From Mactra quadrangularis (Eukaryota > Mollusca > Bivalvia > Venerida > Mactridae), in NCBI GenBank assembly GCA_025267735.1, contig CM046307.1:55423395-55487394 (forward strand): a stretch of 64,000 bases of DNA. Reading direction: 5' to 3'. Below, one piece after another: positions 22,129 through 33,645 of this stretch. A program made the translations under genes and the position numbers. The first letter of the stretch is position 1, and each line of letters opens with the position of its first letter. Under the pieces are notes generated by a model. That model was not told the origin of the DNA, did not search any database, and saw only the letters and a list, made by a program, of their open reading frames with translations.

Positions 22129-22200
22129 CTGTTTTTTTTCTCAACTGTCAAAGTTTGAATAATTTCATGGTGACTGAATGCACTCTATCACAGTATCACA
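22129..22200. mobile_element. Single arm of the 42418 foldback family
   Basis: TTTTTTCTCAACTGTCAAAG..TGAATAATTTCATGGTGACTGAATGCA matches one terminal repeat of the TA-flanked MITE at 42418-42661. Confidence 0.6.
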
Positions 22201-22644
22201 TGTGTTAGACAATGAACAATAATTATATAACATATGAAGTCACAGTGAAGTTATTCGTGTTTTTACAGTTAACAAAAAATAAACAATACAATGTTTATGT
22301 AAATAAAATTATCCTAAAAACTGGATTTTGTTCAAGAACTTTTGAAGGGTACTGTATATAATTTTATGTTAACCAATTTTTGATATCACAATCAATTGAG
22401 TTATATAAAGTCAATCATGTTGAATTTACACATGATTTTATTTTTTGCACCAGCTTAGCCTTGTAATATAATAGCATGTCATGATGTACATGTATTTGAA
22501 TTTGCATATTTTAAACATTTAGCTATGAACTAGGAGTTATATATTTTATGTATTATGTAATTACATGCTTTTTTATAATTATTGAACCAAAATGCAGTCA
22601 TGGCCATACATCTCAAATTTAATGGTAAGAAGGACACTGATAAC

Positions 22645-23076
22645 TAGGGCTGCTCGGAAATTCTCGATCTCGACCAGAAAATCAAGTACGAATATTCGTC
22701 ATGTTCGAAATTGTCGGATTGCGATCTTTTTTTGGAAAAATATGAAAGAACATTTTTAGCTTAATTAACACTGAAAATGAGCTGCACTAGTAATGAAAAT
22801 TTTAATCTATGTAGGGAATGAATTATCTTGCGTCAAAATTTCAAACAAAAATGTTATCATTGAAAATGCCCATAAATCGTCTGGTAATAGAAATGTTTGA
22901 AGTATATGGTTTTCCTTATAGTAAAAGCTTCTGTAATTCTTCACTTGTTTTTGTTATAACATGAATTTCTGTATGCTTCTTCATTAACACATTATTCGTG
23001 GTGTCGATTTGTGAATTGCTACACATGAATTGTGGTTCGAATCGGATCGCCACTTGCTCAATGATCCACAGCCCTA
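22645..23076. mobile_element. hAT-like non-autonomous element, 8-bp TSD
   Basis: Ends TAGGGCTG..CAGCCCTA; the exact 8-bp duplication CTGATAAC flanks both sides (22637-22644, 23077-23084). CGATC words recur near both ends. 432 bp with no coding capacity. An 8-bp duplication with TAGGG/CAGGG-type tips is the hAT signature. Confidence 0.8.
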
Positions 23077-23380
23077 CTGATAACCAAGTTGATATAAAAC
23101 ATTGTTGAGTTCACACAGAAGCATGCACACTTTATGTAAGAGGTTTCTATTTTGTCACTGCATGCGGAACATCTTGGCATTTTCTGCACAATGCACTTTT
23201 CTGAGATAATCATGGGGGCCACCCATAAACATTTCTATCAAAATTGTTATTGTTTGCTTGAAAGTAAGGGACCAGTTTAGTCATTCTGAAAAGGAGTGGT
23301 CTTTAATAAAAAAGAATCCATGTCATTATATTGATAAAATTTTCTTGCACATAGTCAGTTTAGACTGAACATATTGTGAA

Positions 23381-23672
23381 CCCGGGTCGATAGCGCAGTT
23401 GGAAGTGCGTCGGGATTCGGAATCTCGTGTCCCGAAGGGGGTACAGGTTCGAAATCCCACCCAGGGAGGTTATACCCTTCCATGAAAATTAGACTATAAT
23501 GTCAATTTTCCTCCATTGATTAGATAATATTGAGAAGTTTACGGCCTTGTGGGAGGGTAGGTGAGCACTGGTTATAGACAAGGGTCCAGGAACGCTAGGT
23601 TAGGTGCACTGGATGCCGTTTAATGACCTAAATTGTGTTGAAACTGCGTAAAATCCAATTAATAAAAAAAAA
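23381..23672 (+). mobile_element. SINE-B, full-length reference copy
   Basis: tRNA-like head with A box (GATAGCGCAGTTGG) and B box (GGTTCGAAATCC), a body (TACCCTTCCATGAAAATT, TTTACGGCCTTG, CTAGGTTAGGTGCACTGGATGCC) and a tail ending CAATTAATAAAAAAAA. Roughly 290 bp. Related copies are at 21563, 47940 and 52627, all in opposite orientation. Confidence 0.85.
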
Positions 23673-24492
23673 GTACATATTGTGGATTCCATTTCTTTTA
23701 AAAGTTTTATCTGTGTCTTCCACTGATAGTATCAGATAATTGTTTGGTTATAATTAAATAATTTTCTACTTACTTCCGATGATTGTGATGATAATCTGTA
23801 TGTTAGAAAAGAAAATTATCTATGATCTAGGAATTGTGTTTCAATATCAGGTATCTAATGAAAATCTTAACATAATCTATCATTCAATACATGGGTTTGG
23901 ACCTTGGATAAGACAAACTTAGTCTTTAGGCCAATCCAGTTCAGATTAATGTATATTATGCAATAAGTGTTTTATTACCTAATGCAAGTACAGATATAAC
24001 ATGGCAATAAAGATGGTTTCAGAAGCGGATGACATTACGTGTGCTTAGCGAGTCCCAATTCTCAGCAAAAGTTCGAGATCCCTCTCTTCAATGTCTTCAA
24101 ACCGCAATAAACGTAGATGTTTTCAACAGAATTCACTTTTTTTCTACTTTTCGTTTGGTAACTCTAAAGACGCTTGCAATGATCTCGCTCATTGGATGCT
24201 TGGAGTTTTTTTAATGCGGTTACTTCCCTTGGCACTGCACTCTATGAAACAGTTTGCACGTGAGGGCAACAGTTCGCATGCGAGGGCAACAGTCAAAACT
24301 GTTTCATGCGCAGTGGCGTTGCGCAGTAAAACATAACAGGTTTAATCCGGCTTCACTCAGAATAGTTGAAAAACAGTTAAAAATAGCAAATTGACATTTA
24401 TATAGAGCATTAGGTAATAATACAATATAATGAGTATAAATATACACATGACATAATCGTAACAGTGCTAACAAATAGAAATTAAGTAGATC

Positions 24493-24720
24493 TAAGGCCA
24501 CAACAAATTGATCATTTGTTCTATGGATTCGCTCGCACCTTAATTTTGAGGGTTTTTACAAAAAAAAAATTTTTATTTCCTCGCTCGCTCATAAAAATTT
24601 GGTCAAACCGCTATATAAAACAAATGAATAAATACTTTTTTCTTTTTTTTTCTTTGCTCGCTCACCCCATTTTTTTCCAGAAAAATCCATAGAACATATG
24701 ATCAACTTGTTGTGGCCTAA
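24493..24720. mobile_element. Foldback MITE (GGCCACAACAANTTGATCAT)
   Basis: Inverted arms AGGCCACAACAAATTGATCAT..GTTCTATGGAT and their complement at the right end, about 37 bp each. Interior words GCTCGCTCA and GGTCAAACCGCTATATAAA recur at 37979-38110; a half copy lies near 26225-26345. Confidence 0.75.
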
Positions 24721-26224
24721 TACATGTAGTATTGTTTTTACTATTACATGAATATTGTTTTGGGGTTTTAATGAATGAATAAAATAGAAATCTGAAATGT
24801 ATGCATATACAATACATTTTGTATACAAGAGATTGAGGGAGTGGACAGACACACTGGTATGATTTGATTTCATTCATCTGTCATTGGTGCATACACTAAC
24901 CCTGCTGATTTAAATACTCACTTCAGTACTCAGAATTAATATTCTAAGGTGATTTTTTCAGTTGAAATACAGAAATCAGAACAATCATAGAAAACAGTAT
25001 GAAGAAATGTAGAGTCTGACAGATTTGTAAAACAATTGATAAGGTCATTGAAATATAGAATGTTATTGACTTGTAGTACTTGAACAATGTTCATAGTTGA
25101 TATAACAATAAACAATCAATGAAAGTCAATATAGCTAGTACTCACTATTAGTTGTCACAACAATAACAAAACAAATATTTATGTTTGTTATATCAATATT
25201 TATATCTGATCAATGAACTTTACTTTTATATGTTAGATTTCATGTCATTCTCTAGCTGTAGGACTAGCTGGTGGTTTTTTGGAGTAAGGGTGTAGGCAAG
25301 CCAGAGACACAATGGTATTGAATAAAGGCAGAAGGCCATTAGTTTTGAGTGGAGGGAGCATGGTGTACTATGGTTATTTTTTATACTAATTTTTCAAAAT
25401 GCGTAGTCAACATTTCTTAAAATGTTTTCTAATTCAACTGACTTTGGACGGCTCATTTCTTTAGACAGATACTATAACATAGAGTCGTATGTCCCTTACA
25501 TTGAATGACTTCATGCCAAGAATTATAGATAATGCACTAAGTGGGCAATAAAGTTTAGTTTTTTGTAATATTATATGAAGTTATGATAATGATATGACTA
25601 AACAATTTGCTCTCGGTGCAAAAAATGAACAAAAAATCTTATTTGTCAAAATGCATGCATTTATGATTTATTATATATTAAATATATTTATAGAATTGTA
25701 TGATAGATAAATACCTATATAGTTACATGATATAATGAAATCTTTCTTTAAGTTGGTAAAATTTCAATGCTAATTTACTTCTATATTAAAAATCATTGAT
25801 CATATAGACTGATATACCTAGCCAAATATTAAATATTTAAACATTTAACTTGATACAAATTGATCTTTTCTGCATGTTTTCATAGTTTGTATAAATATTT
25901 GCCTCTTATCAAGTGTGATTACTTTGGTTTTTACATTTTTTATATAAAAAATCTCCTTCAAAGTCTTTTGTGATATGATTTGATTTTCAGATTTATTTTG
26001 ATCCTGTGAAAGTTTATTTTTTTGAAAGTAAGCTTAAGACCTCTCCAAAAAGCAATTAAGATACTTTCATTCTTAAATTGATTGAAATTGATATTTGTAT
26101 TTGGTACATGAATTTTTAAAAGTAATTTCTTGGTTTTCTAAACTTCCCTCTTATGTTTTTCTGTAGAAAGTCAATTTTCTGTTATGTTCTTATACTTTTG
26201 GTAAATAGATGTCTCAGAAACTAC

Positions 26225-26345
26225 AAAAAAAAATTTTCTTTTCACTTGCTTCTCAAAATACGGGATTTTTTCACTTGCTGTGCTTCAATTTCTTGTTTGG
26301 ATCAAATTCATAAAACATGATCAAATTGTTGTGGTCTTAGTCAGT
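26225..26345. mobile_element. Half copy of the 24493 MITE
   Basis: TTTTCACTTGC interior and the right end AAACATGATCAAATTGTTGTGG match that family; the left arm is not found. Confidence 0.5.
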
Positions 26346-26457
26346 TTTCTGATATTTTGTTGTTGTTTTATATATAAGGATTGTGAAGTAGTAAATGGAT
26401 GTAAATATTAAGTAACAAAAGTTGGTCATTGAATTCTCAATACCATTTACATGTATT

Positions 26458-27813
26458 CAGGGACCAGGAAATTCGCCGAAGTCAATCGGTCCAAAGCCGT
26501 CCGAGTACCGGATACGGGTTTTAACGTGTACCGTACGGACCCGACCGTTTACTGTACTTTATTCACGACCATGTTAGTACTTATTTTTTGCTCCCTTTTA
26601 TAAGGAAGGCATACGATTCATCGGCATTGTTTGTTTAAATTTTTACGAAACTTAACTTCTATCTAGCATAAAAACGTGTTTTCCGAATTTACTCCCCCCA
26701 ATCGTCGTTCAGTTCAATAAACAGAACTTGAAAAAAGCTGTTTCATCTAGTTCTAATGTTGTTGGAAAACTCCGTCATGTGGGGAAATTATTTTAATTGC
26801 GCATGCGCAAAAAACGGGTCCAAAGTAAATGTCTCGCATTTTTAAGCATCGTTTGCAAACGTAAAATAATGATAAGCTTTTTTAATTACACACATAGATT
26901 AAAACGTTTCTCATACTAAGTGACGATTTAGCGTGGGTCTCGAAAATGTATAACATCTCATCACAATGGTTCAAGCGGTTTCGTTTAACACAAAAGATTA
27001 TCAAATCGTGCATAGTACACCTATTAATAGATAAATTAATGACAAAACTTCGTTTTCAAAATTATTTTCGTTGAATTTGGAATTTAATAGTTTCCTTTAT
27101 CATTTGTTCATCAAAGAAGAGAGGAGCGAGGTTGAATTTTGATCATCAACAACTGTACCTTCGATTAATAAGAATTTGCGTAGATACATGTCCTAAGATA
27201 ATTTCTTATCATTCACACTTCAATTTAAGACGTAAAAATAAATCAAGAATCAAGTCAAACAAATTAAAGATTAAACGAATACATCAATCAGGAATTGACA
27301 ACAAAAGCAATTAAATTGTTTTCTTTAATTATTCATAAAACATTCTTTATAAAACATTATTGTTTTTTACAAGTTTACAGATTTCAAACAGACCGATTGA
27401 AAAACGTCATCGGTTCGATGGACACGATTAAGTAAGAACATATTCTTCTGCTGTTCTACAAATTAATCGAGTGCAAATCAAAAGTACCTTGCTGTGCTCG
27501 ATCTTAAAAAAATATCACTGCGTCAACCCCCGATGATACATGTAACCATGGATACATATACAGGGTCCTTGATATAACCTGTGGACAATTAAGCAGGATA
27601 TTACTGCAATAAACAAGTGGGTTTATTCAACTGATCGATGTATGATAACATTTTATCAATACGTTTTCTTGAAAATTATAAAAATTAAAGGTTTGAGGTC
27701 AAATTTTGCGAGTTTTTCCCGGACCGTTTTTTTTACGGATTTTGAAATCTCAATCGGTCCAAAATGAAAAAATCGGTCCGAAAACCGAAAAACCGGCGAT
27801 TTCCTGGTCCCTG
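26458..27813 (+). mobile_element. hAT-like non-autonomous element copy A, 8-bp TSD
   Basis: CAGGGACCAGGAAAT starts the left end and its complement closes the right end. The exact 8-bp repeat CATGTATT lies on each side (26450-26457 and 27814-27821). Just inside each end are CGGTCC/GGACCG words. 1,356 bp with no open frame carrying a transposase signature. It contains GCGCATGCGC at about 26798. A second, inverted copy is at 43659-44887. Confidence 0.88.
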
Positions 27814-27889
27814 CATGTATTTAATACTTTTTAAGGGCTTAGACTATACTTGTGAAAGAATTGTGATTCTTCAGGTAAATTTTCAGTGG

Positions 27890-28123
27890 CAGAGTCAGTT
27901 TAGGGAGGGGGGGCATTACAGCTATTCTCCCTCCTACCACTGATTATAAATTATGTAAGATAGTTATCAGTCATTGACTGAAATATGCTCCTATTTTTTG
28001 ATTAGCATATGCAGCTAAATCCAGAGATTTAGCCTTTCCAGAGGAACATTGAGTAGGTTGACTGACTGCCATGATATGACCTATACAATGTCTAATGCTA
28101 TGGCATTAAACCCAACCAAAAAA
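27890..28123 (+). mobile_element. SINE-A copy, 5' truncated
   Basis: Body (CTCCCTCCTACCACTGA, CAGCTAAATCCAGAGATTTAGCC, GAGTAGGTTGACTGACTGCC) and tail (GCATTAAACCCAACC) match SINE-A; the tRNA-like head is gone. Confidence 0.75.
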
Positions 28124-30027
28124 AGGTAAAATTCAGAGATAATAATTAACTAATAGGATCAATGTTGCATTCTATAAAATAAGGGAGACTGGCGTTAAAC
28201 ATTTAAATGATATCAGAAAATTTTTAATAAACATTTAAATAAATTCTGTCTTGTCAACTCTATGGAAATAACAATCCATCAAACACAAACCCTAATCTGA
28301 GTAAAAACCCCATCTTAAATTATCTGCTTACCTACTTGCTAATTTTCAGTGGTCTACAGACACAAACCCCTGGCTGGATCCGTTCATTTGAATTTTCAAG
28401 ATCAATTAAATGTAAATATTTTCAAAGTCAATATAGTATATATTTTGTCTTATCATGGATTACCTAGGTATTGATTTTGTAAAGTCTAAACTGTCTACAA
28501 ATACCTTTATAAATTGTTATTTTGTATTTAATATCTCCTGCTATCAGAGGAATTTATTACTGGAATACCAAAGTCTTCTTATGTCTTCTAGTGATAATAC
28601 AATGTATCATTTCTTCATGATCTTCATTTTATGACCTTCATTTTATTATCTTCAATACTGTCTTGTATATAAAGTTATGAAGTGTGAGGCCGTCATCAAA
28701 TTCTGATAAATTTTGATAAATGCTTTTTTTACTACCATTAGATGGAGGGTTGAAATTCTCTGGAATTGTTAATTTACATGCATTCTCCACTTTAACCAGG
28801 GTTTGACACTTATTGTTTTAATCAGGGATCCTGAAGGAATCCCTATTAAGAGATTTCTCCTAAGTTTTAGTGATTGCTCCAATAAAAGAAAAAAATGGAT
28901 ACAGGTTTGCAGTCACAAATTGGGATAAACAAATCTTGGGAACTCAAATTCACATATGAACGGGTCTTTTTTTCAGGGATTCTTATGGAATCCCCAGCTG
29001 AAATTACTAGGGTTCCTCCCAAGGGTTTGGGATTCCTAAAATCCTGAGACACTTAGTCGTCGCCTGAAAAACGTTTTGTTCTAAGTGCCATTTTGTCATT
29101 TTTGAGAAAAAGGCATTCAAAAGTTCAATTTTGCATAACTTTTTTATTTATTGTTGGATTTTAAAAATTTAAAAACTATCTAACGTGTTCTCAGACGAAC
29201 AACTTAATATTGTTAAAAATAAGCGCATTTTATTGTTTTTTTTGCAAACAAACGCAAGAAAACATTTGGAGATAGAACAGTCCTTGTAACTTTTTTTCAA
29301 AAATTGTTAAGATGATAGTGTTCATTGTGACTTAGAACATTATGTCTTTTACTTTGCATTGATTAATGTTACATAGAACAGTATGTGTTACTGGAATGTC
29401 TATCGGTTAATTGTCCCTTGATTAGTAGCCTTCGACCACCTATATTTTATGGACCATAAGCATCAAACTATATATGGCATTCGAATTCATATAAAAGTCT
29501 TAAGTTCCATCACATGAACAAATAGTAAATAAAATACATACTCATAATCGTTAGGAATTTTAATCAATTAAATTTTTACAACTCGTAGTAACTTAATAAT
29601 ACAGTGACTAAAACATGTAACTGCTTATGGCTTATGAAATAATCTTAAATCATTGATCAGATGTGAGCAAATTACAACTACACTACAAAGCCTCCATAAT
29701 CTATAGCAATTTAACATATTAAAGCTAACTTTTTACACATAATTGCTTAAACAATGCAAACAATATAAAACCCATAAACTAAAACTTGAACTTTACTTGA
29801 AGTTAAATGATAAATGAAACATTGATAATTAATTTAAGACAAGAACACAACGGTATTATGTAAGTATATGCACTAACTGCTTCATTCTCAGCAATTATAA
29901 CAATACTAAACTTCAATCAAAACAGTAACTTTTGTTAAACTTAAATTTTGACGTTTGTGGCCAATGTATCAAACTGTGAATAATATGAAATCAGGAAATC
30001 TGTCTTATTCCATTCATATAATCAGTT

Positions 30028-32376
30028 TTATACATCTGTGCGTGCTTTCATTTTTTTACATCCACTGCTTGTAGCAGTTGATTCAGAAAACAGTCGTTTT
30101 GATCTGAATTTTCCAATTTTACAAAGGTTTTCTAAGTATGTTCTATCTTCGTCTGGAATAAACTTAAGCATAGATTCAATATCTTTTAATTTATCATCAG
30201 AAATGTTTGGTTTAGTTTTCAGATAATGAATGAATGGTGTTCTGTCAATTTCAATAGTCTTTCCTGATCTTGTTTGACGAACAAGATAAACTATGCTGAA
30301 CTGAGATTCATTAAAGTTTAATTTGTACTGAACATGCATAGGTAATTCAGATGTCAGCTTAATGCATTTTACTTTTGTAAATGGTACGCTACTGTATTTG
30401 AAACAAGTTGAAGAAGTCTGGAAATCACGTAAATCTTTTGCTGATAATTGAATAATTCTCATGTTATCAGGCCGGACCTTTTTGAGTTCTTTAACTACGC
30501 CTAATGGGCTATATATCTGCACACATTTAAAGTGTTTCTCAATATGTGAGTGCACATTATCAACCTCTTGAATGGCAGAGTGTCCTGGTGTACCAAACTT
30601 TTGAACAATTTCCCTGACTTCACTATGACAAAATAAAACATTTTTTAAAGCAAACGTCATAACCGAGTTCCTGTTCTGTGGTACACAAGAATCTGACCAC
30701 AAAACAAAACGTTGAATACCAGGATTTTGCTTCAAAACATCTTCCAAAACTATGACCAATGCACTGGCGATTTCATTAGCGCCTCTACCAGCTATAAATT
30801 CATTCCAGATAACATTATATGCAATCTTACCAATGGAACAATGCGCTGTAAGATTAAATACATTTAACTTTCTCTTGTAAAAAAAGTTAGATACATTAGC
30901 CCTTGGACAAGTGATGACATTTTGCATATCAAAAGAAATTACTGCTTCATTGCCTTCACGGTCTTTGTCTCTTTCTTCTTTCGTTGCTAACTTATCGTTG
31001 ATATGATTCTCGTATATATGAGCAAATTCCTCAGAAACAGCGATAGTAACACTTTGTGTTTGAATGTCATACTGTTGACATAAATCACATCGATCCTTTT
31101 TCGGTTGATAAAATCCAATATTGAACTCAGTGTTAAAAATCCGCCTATAGTGATGAATAGGCCTGGAATCCCTGTTGCATTTTAAACGCTCTTCTACATA
31201 TAAATGATACATTTGTGTTACAGATAAACCTGATTCTAAATAACTTTTACTTGTTGTAGCGCGGCAGTAATGTGATGGTATTGTCGGGAAAGAATTTATG
31301 TGATTTCTAATAAAATCTTCGTCAGCTATCGAAATTTTCTTTTTCGTTGCTTTACCCCTACAATCTTCATAACTTCTGTTTTCATCAGACTTTCTATGAA
31401 ACCATTCTATACGCCTCTGGCTGATGTCTAATGTTTGTAAGTAAAAACTTTTACACACTTTGATTTTATCTTGACCCTTTAGAAAGTAGTATATGTATGT
31501 AAATTGTCTCCTGGACTGCTCAGAATTCGTTCTTTGACGAGCTTTTAACACTTTAGATGTTGTTTGTGCATAAAAAACATTTTTGTCAGAATCGTTGAGA
31601 GACCAAAAATAGTCGAATATTTCTTTCCGGTTTTCCATTGAAAGTTTCTGAGAGCAATGATATTTACAACCAGTACAGTCTTTCTTTATCTGTAATTCTC
31701 TAGCCCTTCGCAATTTACCATTAACTTCCGTGTATTCTTCGCCAGATTGCCTTCTTCTTTTTCTGATGTTTTGTTTCCACAATGTTGGATTTTTCAACTT
31801 TTTGCGACCCTGTCTAACATTGTCATTACAGTCACTATTGTGATCATTGTTTTTAATTTCTTTATTGTTAACACTATTTCTTTCGTTTTGACTTTCACTA
31901 TCCGTTTCATTTATCTGCATGTCATTTTCATTAATCTTTTCTGCTTCGATAATGCTATCATTGTTTAATTCGCCGCTAAAATCTTGTAATGTACGATTCA
32001 GATCTGGTGACTTTTCAATAAGCTCATGAATGTTTGAATAATTATTATTTATATCTAATTTGATAGCATTGTTTTCATCGTCAACATGTTGGTCCGTAAT
32101 ATAAATTTCAATAAGCACATTTTCTTCATCTTTTTCATTGTCTTGCTGTGCGGCATTTTCCGATTCATAGTCCAAATTCAAATAGTTTATAGAATTTTCA
32201 GAGTTAAATAAATGTCCACTTTTGTTAGATTCAGCGTTTTGATTGTCGTCAGAATTTAAATTTCCATCAGCTGTCTCCAATACACTGTTGAATTTATCTT
32301 CAAACTCATTTGCTGAAATAATATCATCAGTTACAATTGCTACAGCTTTTTCTAAAGAGTATTTACTGCGATTCAT
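30028..32376 (-). CDS. DDE-like transposon protein with zinc-ligand motifs
   Basis: 782 codons from the ATG at 32376 (MNRSKYSLEKAV). Residues 1-175 are Asn/Asp/Glu-rich and probably disordered. A basic run near 190-212 (GRKKLKN, RKRRR) looks like a nuclear signal. Cysteine pairs near 234-241 (CTGCKYHC) and 430-433 (CDLC) suggest zinc binding. Three acidic motifs follow in order: VISFDMQN (Asp near 483), LWSDSC (Asp near 562) and GHSAIQEVDNVHSHIE (Asp near 606, Glu near 613). This order resembles the uncharacterised transposon-associated family I recall as DUF7869, which has an RNase H-like fold; that is from memory. No intron is needed. It overlaps the upstream F-box frame by 14 nt. Most likely the element's own transposase; a domesticated host gene is the alternative. 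Confidence 0.75.
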   Translation of the reverse strand: MNRSKYSLEKAVAIVTDDIISANEFEDKFNSVLETADGNLNSDDNQNAESNKSGHLFNSENSINYLNLDYESENAAQQDNEKDEENVLIEIYITDQHVDDENNAIKLDINNNYSNIHELIEKSPDLNRTLQDFSGELNNDSIIEAEKINENDMQINETDSESQNERNSVNNKEIKNNDHNSDCNDNVRQGRKKLKNPTLWKQNIRKRRRQSGEEYTEVNGKLRRARELQIKKDCTGCKYHCSQKLSMENRKEIFDYFWSLNDSDKNVFYAQTTSKVLKARQRTNSEQSRRQFTYIYYFLKGQDKIKVCKSFYLQTLDISQRRIEWFHRKSDENRSYEDCRGKATKKKISIADEDFIRNHINSFPTIPSHYCRATTSKSYLESGLSVTQMYHLYVEERLKCNRDSRPIHHYRRIFNTEFNIGFYQPKKDRCDLCQQYDIQTQSVTIAVSEEFAHIYENHINDKLATKEERDKDREGNEAVISFDMQNVITCPRANVSNFFYKRKLNVFNLTAHCSIGKIAYNVIWNEFIAGRGANEIASALVIVLEDVLKQNPGIQRFVLWSDSCVPQNRNSVMTFALKNVLFCHSEVREIVQKFGTPGHSAIQEVDNVHSHIEKHFKCVQIYSPLGVVKELKKVRPDNMRIIQLSAKDLRDFQTSSTCFKYSSVPFTKVKCIKLTSELPMHVQYKLNFNESQFSIVYLVRQTRSGKTIEIDRTPFIHYLKTKPNISDDKLKDIESMLKFIPDEDRTYLENLCKIGKFRSKRLFSESTATSSGCKKMKARTDV

Positions 32377-33100
32377 TTTCAAACAAGTGAAAATTACAAC
32401 TTCTATAAATGTCTATGAATTCCCTCTTGAATCGTGTTCTTATTTCACTAATCCCATCTAGTGATAGATGAAAGAACAGAAGCGATTTGCTTATCTGCAT
32501 TACAGCTGAGCATTGTTCCAAAGAGAACTGCACACCACAAGCATCAAGCACTGTCAACTGGTTTTGTTTTAATATTTGGTTAAGAGTGTCGGGGGAAATT
32601 CTCGTAAATGATACATACAGTTGATCAATCTTGTTGCAGTATTTGATAGCTAAAAAGTCTTCATCCACTAGGTTTTTACAACCACCAACAGAAAGAATTT
32701 GTAAATTGATGCACTGTTTCAAAAAACACAATGTAGATATTGGACATTCACTGATATTTAGCCAATACAATTTGTTCCCTTGAAAGTGTTTTGAAAATAA
32801 AAAGTCAATGTCTGGAACAAGATAGCTGTAGCCGCTAAAGGGAGTAAGAAAAATTTCAAATCCTCTGGAATGCTGAAAAATTCTTTCAAGAGTTCCTTCA
32901 TGAAAATGCAATGGATGGTCAAATTCAAATTCTCGCCAAAGGTATGAAGTATTGGTAATTATGTTGTTGAATGCTTTACACGTTCTGCTTGTATTTGTTA
33001 GAAGTTCTTCTAATCGTAGGTATGAAAAAATTCTAGCAATAACTTCAGTCGGCAACGAAAACAGATCTACTTGAAGAGACCTGAAAGGTGAAAATGGCAT
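32363..33100 (-). CDS. F-box / leucine-rich-repeat protein
   Basis: 245 codons from the ATG at 33100. The F-box is near 12-58: LFSLPTEVIARIFSYLRLEEL, SRTCKAFNNI and SYLWREFEF match the LP..V..IF.YL, C..F and LW..I/F pattern. Irregular leucine-rich repeats occupy about 110-200 (LYWLNISECPI, LQILSVGGCKNL, IDQLYVSFTRI, LTVLDACGVQF). F-box proteins bind Skp1 and bring substrates to SCF ubiquitin ligase through such repeats. The frame is intronless as it stands, but a 3' splice site (TTTTCACCTTTCAG) sits seven codons in, and splicing would give a slightly shorter start. It lies within the transposon termini and directly upstream of the DDE-like ORF, so I assign it to the element. Confidence 0.8.
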   Translation of the reverse strand: MPFSPFRSLQVDLFSLPTEVIARIFSYLRLEELLTNTSRTCKAFNNIITNTSYLWREFEFDHPLHFHEGTLERIFQHSRGFEIFLTPFSGYSYLVPDIDFLFSKHFQGNKLYWLNISECPISTLCFLKQCINLQILSVGGCKNLVDEDFLAIKYCNKIDQLYVSFTRISPDTLNQILKQNQLTVLDACGVQFSLEQCSAVMQISKSLLFFHLSLDGISEIRTRFKREFIDIYRSCNFHLFENESQ

Positions 33101-33619
33101 ACTTTATACTTAAAAAGTCATACGAAAAGAGCGTCTGTGTATGAAACATAACAAAGTTATTCTAATACACATTTAGAAATTCAAAGACGCATTACAAGAC
33201 TAACAAAGAAATTGTTAGGAATATGTTTCCTCCTACTGACTGGTATAAAAATGTTGTTACGTTAAAGTCATCTATTATTTAGAAAATTAATGCATTCTGA
33301 AAATACATAAACGTATAATATGTATAAATTTTCTTTATTCGAGAAAGTTAAGAACATACAAACATTTCTTGTTTACAAGTTTTTGAATGAAATCGTATGA
33401 TCACAGTGGTTCCTATCCGAAAAAAAACACATCCGAAATCATCTGAAAGTATGATAAGTTTTGTGCGCTGTTTAATTAGTTGCAGGTAATTTACAATAAT
33501 TGTTAATGATTGGAGTTAATCAATAAACACATAATATGAATCAATACTTACATTTAGTAAATATATGAACAAAACAGCAATCGTTGCATAACCTTTAAAC
33601 TCAAAATGTTTTGTACAAT

Positions 33620-33645
33620 ATGGCGGACGTCCTGCCATCACGTGA
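33620..33645 (-). promoter_or_regulatory. Candidate promoter of the two-gene transposon
   Basis: Within 26 bp lie CCGCCAT (33626-33620, the YY1-type ATGGCGG reversed), palindromic GACGTC (33631-33626, CRE-like) and palindromic TCACGTGA (33645-33638, E-box). This is the only GC-rich spot upstream of the F-box ORF. A strong 5' splice donor GTAAGT follows at 33551-33546. Confidence 0.4.

Noticed and set aside
27132..27314. 60-codon frame in hAT-like copy A
   Set aside because: Not conserved in copy B; no transposase motif.
28800..29047. GTTTGACACTTATTG at 28801 as the left end of the two-gene transposon
   Set aside because: The GACACTTAGTCGTCGCCTGAA sequence at 29048 matches the right end over a much longer stretch.
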